Shown here piece by piece: positions 33,701 through 47,394 of a stretch of 64,000 nucleotides of DNA (the stretch's first letter is position 1; every line of letters starts with the position of its first letter). Source of the stretch: Garcia nutans (taxonomy: Eukaryota; Streptophyta; Magnoliopsida; Malpighiales; Euphorbiaceae); the NCBI GenBank assembly GCA_947685225.1, contig CANTUV010000007.1, forward strand, positions 17,504,501-17,568,500, in the 5' to 3' direction. The translations under genes were made by a program, and so were the position numbers. The notes under the pieces are model-generated. The model searched no databases. It was given only the letters and a program-made list of their open reading frames with translations, and was not told where the DNA came from.

Positions 33701-34861
33701 AATATGATATGGTATGAGTTTGTATTATTGATATAAGTTTAATATGAGTTAGTATGAGTTTTGATATGGGTTAGTATGAGTTTTATGTGAGTTGTTATGA
33801 GTTAGTATAATTGGTATAAGTTTGGTAAGAGTTGGTATGAATTGATAATACACTGGTATGATTTTGATATGAGTTGGTATGTGTTGTTTGATATGAGTTA
33901 GTATGAGTTGGTATGAGTCTGATATGAGTTTGTATTATTGATATGAGTTGGTATGGGTTAGTATGAGTTTTGATATGAGTTGTTATGACTTAGTATAATT
34001 GGTATGAGTTTAATATGAGTTGGTATGAGTTTGATATGTGTTAGTATGAGTTGATTTGAGTTTGAAATTAGTTGGTATGAGTTGATATGAGTTGGTATGA
34101 GTTGGTATGAGTTTTTGATATGAGTTGGTATGGGTTAGTATAAGTTTTGATGTGAGTTGTTATGAGCGAGTTTAATTGGTGTGAGTTTGATATGAGTTGA
34201 TATGAGTTTGATATGAGTTAGTATGAGTTGATATGAGTTGGTATGGGTTTAGTATGAGTTGATATGAGTTAGTGTGAGTTGATATGAGTCTGAAATTAGT
34301 TTGTATGAGTTTGGTAAGAGTTGGTATGAGTTGATATGAGTTATTTGCTATGAGTTAGTATGAGTTGGTATGAGTCTGATATGAGTTTGAATTATCGAAA
34401 TGAGTTTGATATGAGTTGGTATAGGTTAGTATGAGTTTGGATATGAGTTGTTATGACTTAGTATAATTGGTATGAGGTTGATATGAGTTTCGTATGAGTT
34501 TGATATGGGTTAGTATGAGTTGATATGAGTTTGATATGAGTTTGTATTATTGATATGAGTTGGTATGGGTTAGTATGAGTTTTGGTATGAGTTGATATGA
34601 GTTAGTATGAGTTGATATGAGTCTGAAATTAGTTGGCATGAGTTTTGTAAGAGTTAGTATGAGTTGATATGAGTTTATAATATATTGATATGAGTTGATA
34701 TGAGTTAGTATGAGTTGGTATAAGTCTGATATGAGTTTGTATTATTGATATGAGTTTGATATGAGTTGGTATGTGTTAGTATCGATTTTGATATGAGGAG
34801 TTATGAGTTGATATGAGTTGGTATGAGTTTGTTAAGAGTTCGTATGAGTTAATATGAGTTG
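33701..34861 (+). repeat. GRTATGAGTT minisatellite, block 1
   Basis: This is a head-to-tail array of degenerate 10-11-bp units, chiefly GATATGAGTT and GGTATGAGTT, with interspersed words such as TGTATTATTGATATGAGTT and GAAATTAGTTGG. It is interrupted at 34861/34862 by a Tekay-type element and resumes at 43618. Confidence 0.95.
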
Positions 34862-36947
34862 TGTAATGTTTTAAAATTTTAAATACTAAAATTTTAATTT
34901 AATATTGATAATTAATAGTGAATTGTGATATAAGTGGAATGGATAAGTGATGTAAATAGTGTATATTAAAAAATTTACTAAAGAAATTATTTATTTTTAT
35001 GATTTTACGAGACTAAAAATCGAATTGGAATTAAAGGTTAAGAGTGAGGGTGCAACATAGCTAAGATGAGAGTGGCCACACTAGATTAAACCATACATAT
35101 ATATAGTTGACTGGTGTGTGAGTATGTAGAAGTTTCTTTCTTCTTCTCTCTTCTTCTTTCCACGTTCATCATCATCTTTACCAACAAAACTCCTCCTTTC
35201 TTCCTTCTTTTCAAAACTTTAGCAAAAATTTAAGAGAAAATCACATTTAGTTATAAGTTTTTAAAAGAATAAGCTGGAAAAGTTGAGATTTATCAACAAG
35301 TGATTAAAAAAAAAAGGATTTTGAAAGAGGTATGTGCTTATGTATTTTTAATTTACAACTATCTGAATTTTTATGAATTTTATTGTTTGAAGTGGTTGAT
35401 TGAGTTATCTTTGATGAGTTTTTACTAAAAATTATTTGATATAGACTCTTTCTATGTCGAAGAAACTAGTTTTGATTGATTTTTATCATGTATTTGTATA
35501 TATGGTGTTTAAGTTGTTGAGTGTGCGAAATACAGAATTTTGCTTGACACAGCCAGTGACATGGCCATGTCACTGGGCGTATCAATGATGTTGTGTTTCA
35601 ATGTTGATGACATGACCACTAACACGCCCGTGTCATTGGGTATGTCATAGCTACTGTGATAAAAGATAAATAACATGGTCAGTGGCACGCCCATGTCATT
35701 GGGTGTGTCATAGCTATTGTAATGCAAGTTAAATGACACAGTCAGTGACACGCCCGTGATATTGGGTGTGTCAATGCTTCTGTAAAAATGGGCAAACAAC
35801 ATGGTCATTGACACACCCATGTCATTGGGCTTGTCACTTAAAGAAATTGCCCAAAATAACTTTTTTCTTTGTCTTTCATCTGTAACCCCAGCCTAAAGAT
35901 TATAAGTCCTTAAAGTGTAAAGGATTTTTGAAATCAACCCTAATAAGTATGTAACAAATTTATTTTGAATATAAGATAAATATGTGTGATACAAGTATTG
36001 ATCAAAGAATTGTTCCATTGAAGTGCTATACATAATTTAATATTAATTGAAAACTACTGAATTGCCCAAATCATACTGATTTTAGATCTAGCTTGGGATT
36101 GAATGGCTAGACAAAGGGAGGATATCCAAAGTGATAATGAGCACTCTGTGCCATCAATGGACACTCTGTGTCATATTTTACAGTGGGCATTCATGCCATA
36201 GTAGGCTATTGGCCAAATTTTATACAGTGGACGTTAAATTGCCAACAATGACCCGTTATCCAAATCTAGAATCTGAGTTTAGTGTGTATGGGCTTAATTA
36301 AAGAAGTTATCCACATTGAAATTAATATGTTATATGGTTATTGTTAAATTAATCGATTCTGAATTTAATCATGTTTAGTATTTCAAGTTTCAATGCATTT
36401 ATTACTTTCTTTATTAAATGTTACAAAAGTGATACTTTCCATTATTTCCAAATTATTTAATGTTTAGATCTCTTTCCTTTAAATTTTCTTACATATTGTA
36501 AATACATAAGCACTACTAAGCTTTGCTTAACGTGTTAAAATTATTTTCTGATGCACAGATTAAACAAGAAGAGTTGAGACTGCAGAGTGAGAGATATACA
36601 TTCCTGGTCAACTACATCACAAAGGTTCAAAGAACAATATTATAAATATTGTATTTTGTATAGTTCATATGACAATCCTTTATAATTTTGTATTACAGTT
36701 GTATAAGTTTGAGAGTAGTTTGAGATTTATAATAATGTAAGTTAACAATAGGAGTTCTTTATAAATTAATAGATATATGTTTATTATATAGGCATGATTA
36801 TAATAGTTCTTTGAAAATTTTATAATTGCTTTAATACATAGAAGTATTTTGGTTTTATTTCTATAATACATATATAGCCAAGTGTGAGTAATTAGGTGAC
36901 ATCACCTATAAAGTTAACTGTATATTGACTATATAGGGGGTGTTACA
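34862..36947 (+). repeat. Tekay 5' LTR
   Basis: It starts TGTAATGTTTTAAAA and ends GGGGGTGTTACA. It contains GACACGGTCAGTGACACG-type repeats (35540-35840, unit about 65 bp) and a run of CACTCTGTGCCATCAATGG-type repeats (36140-36250). Confidence 0.93.
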
Positions 36948-36952
36948 TTTAG

Positions 36953-36965
36953 TGGTATAAGAGCA
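36953..36965 (+). other. Tekay primer binding site
   Basis: TGGTATAAGAGCA lies 5 nt after the LTR. It is the Met-tRNA PBS TGGTATCAGAGCA with one C-to-A change. Confidence 0.85.
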
Positions 36966-37087
36966 GATTTAAGCGGTCCTAAGTTTGTGGGTTAAAAGAA
37001 AAGAGAAGTACTATTGTCATTACTATGTGAACTATATAATTGAATAAATATTTGATGCAGTTGATTTTTAATGTTTAAAGGTATAAG

Positions 37088-40000
37088 ATGGCCTCTGAAT
37101 CCCATCAAGGTGAGGAAGAACAAGCTGCGTCCTCACACTGTCAAGCTAGTGTGGGGAATCAGCACCCATCGAAACCTTCTGCGGAATAAATTCTCTTAGA
37201 TCCCCAATTTATGAGAAATATGGGGGAAGTTCTCAGGAAAATTGTAGGAGTTGCTTCTCCTGCACAACCTCCATCGCCAGTGGCCCAAAGATCTCCATTG
37301 GAGAGAATTAGGAAGTTGGGAGTAGAAGATTTTAAAGCTCGTGATACTGATGAGTCTTCTTTAGCGGATATTGAATGGAGAGGATTGTGAAAGTTTTTGA
37401 TATTCTGCATTGTACTGATGAGGAAAGATTAGAGTGTGTAGTTTCCTTGTTGCAGGAATAAGCTTATGCCTGGTGGGATACAAAGCAAAAAAGTGTACCC
37501 ACAGGTAGACTCACTTGGGTATTTTTCCATGAAGAATTTAAAAAGAAATATATTAGTGAGATTTATTTAGAAGAGAAGCATTAGGATTTTTTATATCTTA
37601 AACAAAGGAAATCATCTGTGTTTGAATATGAGAGGCAGTTTGTTCGCCTCATAAAATATTTTTTAGAGTTAGTTGCATTTAAGGAAGAGAAGTGTAAGCG
37701 GTTTGAACAGGGTTTGAACAGTCAGATCTGTATTTAGTAGCGATCAGGATTAAAGAGTTTTTCACTCTTGTTAATGCGAAAGTTTCCATAGAAAATGAGA
37801 TTAAAGAAGGGCAGGAAAGAAGACAACAATCAAAGAAAGGATTTTCTAGTGAACAACAACAAGGTGGCCATAAAAAACAAAAATATTCAAGCCTAAACTC
37901 TTGGGGTGGATACATGCTCATCTTCAAGGGTTATTATTACACCTTGTCAATATTATGGTAAGGGCCATGCAAGTGAAGATTGCTAGTGTAAAAAAGAGGC
38001 TTGTTTGAAATGTGGTTCTTTGGAACATAAAATTAGAGATTGTCCAAAGATAAAGAACTAGAAGTTGTTGAAGGACATAGTTCTGTATAGAGATCTCAGT
38101 TAGGCCATAGGACAGGTAGAGGTGGTTGACCCAATGTTTGTCTCAGAGAGGATCTGAAACAGTGGATAAGCCTCAGACTCGAGGCAGTGCTCCAACTAGC
38201 GCTTATGCCATGAAAGTAGTGGAGGACTAGGATGCTCCTAATGTTGTAGTTAGTAAATTTTCTTTACTTGGTCTTGATGTGTTTGCATTATTAGATCCTA
38301 GTTCTACACATTCTTATATTTGTACAACTATAGCTTCAGGGAAGAGAATGTGTGTTGATAAACTTCATTATGAGATAGAAGTTACTAATCTCTTAGGCCA
38401 TAGTGTGAAGGTAAACAAAGTGTATCAAAATTGTCCACTTAGAGTTCATGATGTACAACTTCTCGATGATTTGATTGAACTTCCATTCCATGACTTTGAT
38501 GTAATCTTGGAAATGGATTGGTTGTCCCGACATCAAGCAATTATAGACTGTTGTAGTAAAGTTGTGTCTTTTAAGATTCCAGGTCATGGTGAGATTGTAG
38601 TCCAAAGAGAAAAATAATTTTATCCTTCTAGTTTGATTTCTACAGCTAAAGCTAGAAGGTTAATTAGGAAAAAGTGTGAAGCTTACCTTGCTTATGTTAA
38701 TGATATATGACATTCAAGTAAGGCTTTGGGAGACATACCTACAGTGAGTGTGTTTCCTAATATTTTTTTGGAAGAATTACCTGGAATACCACTAGAGAGG
38801 GAGGTAGAATTTGTTATTGATGTAATTTCGGATATGACACCAATTTTTATTCCACCTTATAGAATGGCACCTCCGAAATTAAAAGAGTTGAAATTGCAAC
38901 ATCAGGAATTACTTGATAAGGGCTTTATTCGACCTAGTGTATCACCTTGGGGTGCACCAATTTTATTTGTGAAAAAGAAGGATGGTACCTTAAGATTATG
39001 TATAGATTATCGGCGGTTGAATAAAGTGACTATTAAGAATAAGTACCCATTACCTAGGATTGATGACTTATTTGATCAATTGAGGGGAGTGGGTGTTTTC
39101 TCTAAAATTGACCTTAAATCGGGTTATTATCAGATGAAAGTTAAAAAAGTAGATATTCCAAAGACAACTTTTAGAACTCAATATGGGCATTATGATTTTT
39201 TGGTTATGCCCTTTGGCTTAACTAATGCTCCAACAACTTTTATAGACTTGATGAATCTAGTTTTCAATCCCTATTTAGATCACTTTGTAGTTGTTTTCAT
39301 TGATGACATATTAGTTTACTCCAGAAATAAAGAGGAGCATGAAAAGCATTTGAGAAGTGTACTACAAACACTAAGGGAGAATTAATTGTAATTTGATTTT
39401 TGACTGACGAAAGTGGAATTTCTAGGTCATGTAATATCAGCTAATGTTGTACGTGTGGATCCTAGTAAAATTGAGACATTTTGAATTGGCAGCCACCAAA
39501 GAATATAACAAAAGTTTGAAGTTTTCTTGGGTTAGCTAGTTACAATAGAAGATTTATGCAAGGGTCCTTTAGAAAAGAAACTAAATTTGAGTGGAATGCT
39601 CAGTGTCATACTAGTTTTGAACAATTGAAGTCTATGTTGACTGAAGCACCTATATTGACACAACCGACTCCAGGTAAAGACTATATTATTTATAGTGATG
39701 CTTCTCACCAAGGACTCGGTTGTGTATTGATGCAAAAGGGTAAGATAATTACTTATGCTTCTAGGAAATTAAAATCTCATGAATTGAATTACCCTACACA
39801 TGATTTGGAGTTAGTTGCTATTGTATTTGCTTTTAAGATATGGCAACATTACTTGTATAGTGAAAGGTGCTATATTTTCACTGACCATAAAAATTTGAAA
39901 TACTTGCCAACACAAAAAGAACTAAACTTAAGGCAGAGAAGATGGATGGAATTGATCAAGAATTATGATTGTATAATCAACTATCATCCTGGGAAAGCTA

Positions 40001-41512
40001 AGGTGGTAGCCGATGCTTTAAGTCGAAAGACTTTAGCAGAGTTGAGGGTTGAACCAACCATAAAGCAAAAGGTGATAGAAGCTAAAAAACAAAATAAAAA
40101 ATTGTTAGAAATTTTAAAACAATTGCATAAAGGTGAAAAACTATATTATGTTGCGTTAGAAGATGGTGAATTATATTATAAAGGTCAATTGTGTGTACTT
40201 GATGTGAAGGAACTAAAGGAATGTATGTTGTGAAGCTCATACTACTACATATGCTGTACATCCCGGAAGCAATAAGATGTACCAGAATTTGAAGTTTCAT
40301 TATTAGCGGCCTTGTATGAAGAGAGATATTACCGAATATGTCACTCGGTGTTTAGTGTGTTAACAAGTCAAAGCAGAACATTAAGTTTCGTTGGGTCTTT
40401 TATAACCTATATCAATACCAGAATGGAAGTGGGATAGAATCACCATAGATTTTGTGACTGGTCTTCTGAATACCCAAAAGAAGCATGATAAAATTTTGGT
40501 AATTGTTGATCGATTAACCAAATCAGCTCATTTCCTTCCCATTCAAGTTGATTATTTAATGGATAGACTTGCTGAATTATATATTAATGAGATAGTCAGG
40601 CTTCATGAAGTACCAATGTCTATTATTTCAGATCGTGACCCTCGCTTTACTTAAAAATTTTGGGAAAGTTTTCAAAAAGCATTGGGTACTCGACTCCATT
40701 TTAGTACTGCTTTTCATCCACAGACTGATGGTCAATCGAAAAGGGTGATACAAGTAGTTGACGATATGCTTAGAAGTTGTGTAATTGATTTTGAAGGTAG
40801 CTGGGATAGATATTTGCCTTTAGTAGAATTTTCCTATAACAACAGTTATCAAACAAGTATTGGAATGACACCATACGAAGCACTCTATGGAAGGAAGTGT
40901 AGAACTTCATTGTGTTGGGTGGAATTGAATGAGAGCAAACTTGTGGGACCTGATCTCATAAGACAAACTGAAGACAAAGTGAAGCTTATAAAGGATAGAT
41001 TACAAATTGCAATGGACAGACAGAAATCTTATGCAGATTTGAAAAAATGTGATATTGAATATAGTATGGGAGATAAGGTATTTTTGAAAGTATCACCATG
41101 GAAGAAGGTTCTTCACTTTGGAAAGAAAGGTAAACTAAGTCCTAGGTTTATTGGACCATATGAAATACTTGAGCGTATAGGTCCAGAAGCTTATTGACTA
41201 GCTTTGCCTCCAAAATTGGCTAAGATTCACAATGTATTCCATGTGTCGATGCTTAGACGATATAGATCAAATTCTTCACATGTGATTCAATCAGAGTCCA
41301 TTGAAATTCAGCCAGATTTGAATTATGAAGAAGAACCAGTGGCTATCTTAGCTCGTGAAATAAAGAAGTTATGTAATAAGCACATTCCTTTAGTGAAAGT
41401 GTTGTGGAGGAATCATTCGATAGAGGAAGCCACTTAGGAAAGCAAAGAAACAATGAGACAACAATACCCTCAATTATTTCAAGCATCCATAATAGGTAAA
41501 TTTCAAGGATGA
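37088..41512 (+). pseudogene. Tekay gag-pol, multiply disrupted
   Basis: The reading order is intact but broken by many stops and several frameshifts. Gag begins MASESHQGEEEQAASS (37088). A CCHC knuckle (CLKCGSLEHKIRDC) lies near 38003-38044. The protease active site is altered to LLDPSSTHSYI (38288), where DSG is usual. Reverse transcriptase is in an open stretch (38726-39385) with DYRRLNKVTIKNKYPLPRID and FIDDILVYS. RNase H follows (39676 onward, DASHQGLG and FTDHKNLKYL). Integrase has DFVTGL and SDRDPRFT, but the catalytic Glu is replaced (GQSKRVIQ, Lys codon 40739-40741). A chromodomain-like tail (YEEEPVAILAREIKKL ... VLWRNHSIEEAT) ends the protein. Several stops sit where relatives have Gln, Trp or Arg. 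It cannot make a working polyprotein. Confidence 0.92.
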
Positions 41513-41520
41513 AATTTCTT

Positions 41521-41534
41521 TAGTGGGGGAGAAT
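41521..41534 (+). other. Tekay polypurine tract
   Basis: TAGTGGGGGAGAAT directly precedes the TGTAAT start of the 3' LTR. Confidence 0.85.
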
Positions 41535-43617
41535 TGTAATATTTTAAAATTTTAAATACTAAACTTTTAATTTAATATTGATAATTGATAGTGAATTGTG
41601 ATATAAGTGGCATGGATAAGTGATGTAAATCGTGGATCTTAAAAAAATTTACTGAAAAAATTATTTATTTTTATGGTTTTATGAGACTAAAAATCAAATT
41701 GGAATTAAAGGTTAAGAGTGAGAGCGTACCATAGCTAAAATGAGAGTGGCCACACTAGATTAAACCATACATACATATAGTTGACAAGTGTGTGAGTATG
41801 TAGAAGTTTCTTTCTTCTTCTCTCTTCTTCTTTCCACATTCATCATCACCTTCACCATCAAAACTCATCCTTTCTTCATTCTTTTCAAAACTTTAGCCAA
41901 AATTTAAGAGAAAATTACATTTAGTTATAAGTTTTTAGAAGAATAAGCTGAAAAAGTTAAGATTTATCAACAAGTGATTAAAGAAGAAAAAAGGGATTTT
42001 GAAAGAGGTATGCGCTTATGTATTTTTAATTTAGAACTATTTAAATTTCTATGAATTTTATTGTTTGAAGTGGTTGATTGAGTTATCTTTGATGAGTTTT
42101 TACTGAAAAGTATTTGATGCAGACTCTTTCTATGTCAAAGAAACTAGTTTTGATTCATTTTTATCATGTATTTGGATATATGGTGTTTAAGTTATTGAGT
42201 GTGCGAAATACAGAATTTTGCTTGACATAGCCAGTGACATGGCCATGTCACTGGGTGTGTCAATGATGTTGTATTTCAATGTTGATGACACGACCACTAA
42301 TACGCCCGTGTCATTGCGTATGTCATAGCTACTGTGATAAAAGATAAATAACACGGTCAGTGACACGCCTGTGTCATTGGGCGTGTCGTAGCTACTGTAA
42401 TATAAATTAAATGACACGGTCAGTGACACGCCCATGACGTTGGGCATGTCAAAGCTTCTGTAAGAATGGGCAAACAACATGGTCATTGAGACGCCCATGT
42501 CATTGGGCATGTAACTTGATGAAATTGCCCAAAATAATTTGTTTCTTTGTCTTTCATCTGTAATCCCAGCCAAAAGATTGTAAGTCCTCAAAATGTAAAG
42601 GATTTTAAAAATCAACCCTAATAAGTAGTGTAACAAATGTATTTTGAATATAAGATAAATATCTGTGATACCAAGTGTTGATCAAAGAATTGTTCCATTG
42701 AAGTACTATACATAATTTAATGTTAATTGAAAACTACTGAATTGCCCAAATTATACTGATTTTAGATCTAGCTTGAGATTGAATGGCTAGCCAAAGGGAG
42801 GATATCCAAAGTGATAGTGGGCACTTTGTGCCATCAATGGACACTCTGTGTCATCATATACAGTAGGCATTCGTGCCATAGTGGGCCATTGGCCAAATTT
42901 TATACAGTGGACGTTAAATTGCCAACAGTGACCCGTTATCCAAACCTAAGATTTGAGTTCAGTGTGTATGGGCTTAATTAAAGAAGTTATCTACATTAAA
43001 AATAAATGTATTATATGGTTATTGTTAAATTAATCAATTTCGAATTTAATCGTGTTTAGTATTTCAAGTTTCAATGAATTTATTTATTTCTTTATTAAAA
43101 GTTACAAAAGTGATGCTTTGCATTATTTCTAAATTATTTAATGTTTAGATCTCTTTCCTTTAAATTTTCTTACATATTGTAAATACATAAGCATCACTAA
43201 ACTTTGCTTAGCATGTTAGAATTATTTTTTGACGCGCAAATCAAACAAGAAGAGTTGAGACTGCAGAGTGAGAGATATACGTTCCTGGTCAACTGCATCA
43301 CAAAGGTTCAAAGAACAATATTATAAATATTGTATTCTATATAGTTCACATGGCAATACTTTATAATTTTGTATGACAGTTGTGCAAGTTTGAGATTTAT
43401 AATAATGTAAGTTAACAATAGGAGTTCTTTATAAATTAATAGATATATGTTTATAAAATAGGTATGATTATAATAGTTCTTTGAAAGTTTTATAACTACT
43501 TTAATACATAGAAGTATTTTGTTTTTATTTCTACAATACATATATAGCCAAGTGTGAGTAATTAGGTGACATCACCTATATAGTTAAGTGTATATTGACT
43601 ATGTAGGGGGTGTTAAA
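41535..43617 (+). repeat. Tekay 3' LTR
   Basis: It starts TGTAATATTTTAAAA and ends GGGGGTGTTAAA, where the usual terminal CA has become AA. It carries the same internal repeat zones as the 5' LTR (42227-42520 and 42820-42930). Confidence 0.92.
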
Positions 43618-45168
43618 AGTTTATAATACACTGGTATGATTTTGGTATGAGTTGGTATGTGTTGTTTGATATAAGTTAGTATGAGTTGGTATAAGTCTGA
43701 TATGAGTTTGTATTATTGATATGAGTTTGATATGAGTTGGTATCACTTTGATATGAGTTAGTATGAGTTGAAATGAGTTTGGTTTGAGTTGGTATGAGTC
43801 GGATATGAGTTAGTATGAGTTTGTATTATTGATATGAGTTGTTATGAGCTAGTTTAATTGGTAAGAGTTTGATATGGTTGATATGAGTTAGTATGAGTTG
43901 GTATGAGTTGATATGAGTTTGAAATTAGTTGGTATAAGTTTGCTGAAAGCTGGTATGAGTTTATATGAGTTGATAATAAGTTGGTATGAGTTGGTATGAG
44001 TTGATATGAGTTAGAATGAGTTGGTATGAGTTAGAAATTAGTTGGCATGAGCTCGGTATGAGTTGGTATCAGTTTGATGTAGGTTACTATGAGACGTTAT
44101 GAGTTGGTATGAGTCTGGTATGAGTTGATATGAGTTAGTATAAGTTGATATGAGTTAGAAATTAGTTGGTATGAGCTTGGTATGAGTTGGTATCAGTTGG
44201 ATATGGGTTACTATAAGCTCTTATGAGTTGGTATGAGTCTGATATGAGTTTATATTATTGATATGAGTTGTTATGAGTTATTTTAATTGGTATGAGTTTG
44301 ATATGAGTTTGGTATGAGTTGATATGAGTTAGTATGAGCTGATATGAGTTAGAAATTAGATGGTACGAGCATGGTATAAGTTGGTATCAGTTTGATATGG
44401 GTTACTATGAGTTGTTATGAGTTGGTATGAGTATGATATGAGTTTGTACTATTGATATGAGTTTTGATATGAGTTGTTATGAGTTAGTTTAATTGTTATG
44501 AGTTTGATATGAGTTTGGTATAAGTTGATATAAGTAAATATGAGTTGATATGAGTTAGAAATTAGTTGTTATGAGTTGGTATTAGTTTGATATGAGTTAT
44601 TATAAGTTATTATGAGTTGGTATGAGTCTGATATGAGTTTGTATTATTGATATTAGTTTTGATATGAGTTGTTATGAGTTATTTTAATTGCTATGACTTT
44701 GATATGAGTTTGGTATGAGTTGATATGAGTTAGTATGAGTTGATATGAGTTAGAAATTAGTTGGTATGAGTTGGTATCAGTTTGATATGGGTTATTATGA
44801 GTTTGTATTATTGATATGAGTTTTGATATGTGTTGTTATGAGTTAGTTTAATCAGTATGATTTTGGTATGAGTTGGTATGAGTTTGATATGAGTTAGTAT
44901 GAATTGGTATTATTTTAATACGAGTTTGTATTATTGATATGAGTTTGATATGAATTGGTATGAGTTAGTATGAGTTTTGATATGAGTTGTTATGAGTTAG
45001 TTTAATTGGTATGAGTTCGATATGAGTTTGGTATGAGTTGATATGAGTTAATATGAGCTGATATGAGTTAGAAATTAGTTGGTATGAGCTGGTAACAGTT
45101 TGATATGGATTACTATGAGTTGTTATGAGTTGGTATATGTCTGATATAAGTTTGCATTATTGATATGA
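43618..45168 (+). repeat. GRTATGAGTT minisatellite, block 2
   Basis: Continuation of block 1 after the Tekay insertion. Larger repeated strings such as ATGAGTTAGAAATTAGTTGG recur every 150-200 bp, which suggests a higher-order unit. It ends at the TATGA duplication of the next element. Confidence 0.95.
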
Positions 45169-47394
45169 TGTGAGCGGGGATTTTCGCCCCTACTCTCGGT
45201 GGAATGGTTCTTGCGACTTCGACACTGTTTAGGCTCGGGGCCTTAGAGAACACGGACCTAAGTCTGGAGAAAATGGAGTCACCACCTGGACGGGCCGGGA
45301 AAAAGAAAGGGGTGGATGACTCGATTCCTAAGGAGTCCCCAACCCCCTAATGGGTTCAAAAAGTTGGGTACGTGTGGGGAAGGTGAGAAATGACCCAGCA
45401 CCCCCACAACGCCCGGTTCATTGGAACCAGCCTCCTTTATAGGTCTTAATATTATAAAATTCTTAAATATAACAATATTATCCATACTACACACAATAAA
45501 AAGAAAGCATCATTATATTAAAATCAAAGCAATGTCCAAACAAAACAAAACAAATAAATGGACACCCATCCAAAGATGGAAATATGCCCTTACATCATAT
45601 GCCTAGATAGGACACCCACCAAAAGGTAGAAACATGCCCTTTACATAGGTTCTAAAATAGAAAAGCAAATTAAATTACATGATGTTTAACTAATGTGGTA
45701 CCCACCAAGTGAAAACATACCTCTTACAACTTTTGGAAATCTGAATTAATTGATAAAAGTAAATAGCCATTCATCATAAATAAATCATTCATAAAAGGTA
45801 TTAAATATCAATAGAAAGTAAACATCCATCCATGATAAATAAAATAAACCAAGCATTGAACTTACATAAATTAAAGCATATAAAATAAATCAAAACATAA
45901 TCAAATATGGAATTGAATAAAGCAAAATAAAAGTCCAATTATAGCTACTGTAACTTTTTATGGAATTAAAATAAATTAGGGTTTTATTTTTTAAAAGGTT
46001 GGTAAGACTCTTTGATTAACTAAATTAATATTTGAATGGTGAAATCATGAAACTAGGGCTTTAGACACTTTAAAATACTTTTGATTCATGGTTTTAAATG
46101 ATGATTTCAACCTAATGTGTAAAATTTAAAGTATTTGTGTTTTAATGGTTTTTAATGTTTTAAAGGATTAGGGCTTAGAAAAAGTTAGGGTTTAAGATTT
46201 TAAAGGGGTTAAAGCTTAATATTTTAGGTTTAGAAGTTGAATTAGGATTTTAGTGTTTTAGAATTAGGGTCTCGGGTGATGAATTTGAATTAGGATTTAG
46301 AAAGACAATTTGATGATTTCATGAGGTTTTATGAATTTAAACAAACGGATTAAAGTTTTTATAAATAGAAATGAAGTTTTTTAAGGTTTTTTGGAAGAAA
46401 TAGAACCTAGTTTAAACTTTTGAAGAAAAAAGGATCAAATTTTGGTTTTTTTTGAAAAATATGTTTAATTAAGGTTTTAAGATTTTGAAGAGATAAAAAT
46501 AACAATTTTAAGTCTTTTTGGAAAATAAAGTAACGTATTAGTATTTTTAACTTTGGAAAACTAAATTAAAGTTCTAAGATTTTAACTTTTGAAAAACACA
46601 AAATCCTAGTTTTAGCTACTGTGAAAAAATAAAACAAAAAAGAATTTAATACATACCTCCTTTTGTTGATTCTTCAAAAATAATCATTCTTGGTTGAACA
46701 AAAACAAAGACAATTGCTGCTTTTGAATTGCTTAAATTGTGTCCCTGCTGTTTCAGAAAAAAGAAATTGAATTGCTCCCTTTTCCTTCACTGATTTGGTT
46801 TCAAATTTTCAAGCCTCTGTTGCTTATTCGATCTCCTCAAATTTAATTGCCTTTGGTCCTTATTTATAGTGGTTTGATGTAGTTTATTCCTAATTAGTTA
46901 AGGCAAGTAATATTAATAAAAAAAAAGAAACCGAAACCTAATTGAATTAGGTTTCGAAAAATTTACGTCAGAAAAATTGCGCTGCCGAAAAAAATTGTTG
47001 CAGGAAAAAATGCGCTGGAGAAAAAATTCTGTAGCAGGAAACTGCGGCAGGGGAGGGTGACGCCCGCAGGAAAATCCTGCGGGCGAAATAGAAAATCTAT
47101 TTCGCTTGCAGGAAAATCCTGCGAGCGAAATAAAAAAGCTATTTCGCCCGCAGGAATTTTCTGCTGGCGAAATGCCCACGGGCCCGCGCAACGATTTTTT
47201 GTCGCCAATTTTTCCAACTTTGATTTTTATTTTTTGATTTTTATTTTTTGATTTTTATTTTTTATTAATAAAAATTAGATAATAAAGAAAAAACTATTTA
47301 ATTAAAATTATTTTGGACCAATTAGACAACAAAAATCATTATGGACTAAATAAAACATATTGAACTGGATTGGGTCAAAAATTAAGGGTCTACA
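45169..47394 (-). repeat. Gag-only element 3' LTR, full length
   Basis: 2226 bp. On the - strand it starts TGTAGACCC and ends GGGGCGAAAATCCCCGCTCACA, the type of terminus seen in Tat/Ogre elements. It includes GGTGGTGACTCC (45288 region). Confidence 0.85.
47061..47169. repeat. Alternating dyad repeats in the LTR
   Basis: Three palindromes of the form CGCCCGCAGG-AAAAT-CCTGCGGGCG (47061, 47103, 47144) alternate with two smaller palindromes (GAAATAG-AAAAT-CTATTTC type). The unit is about 41 bp, and every arm can pair locally or with its neighbours. The right LTR carries a related, shorter run at about 55123-55215. Confidence 0.85.

Larger units (their letters stand above)
34862..43617 (+). mobile_element. 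Tekay-type Ty3/gypsy retrotransposon, decayed
   Basis: This is an 8.76-kb element with LTRs of 2086 and 2083 bp, PBS, polypurine tract and a broken gag-pol. It sits inside the minisatellite with flanks AGTTG (34857-34861) and AGTTT (43618-43622), one base off a perfect 5-bp duplication. The chromodomain-like tail after integrase and the TGTAA...TGTTACA LTR ends place it with Tekay/Del chromoviruses. A 230-bp sample of the LTRs shows about 7% mismatch. Confidence 0.93.
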
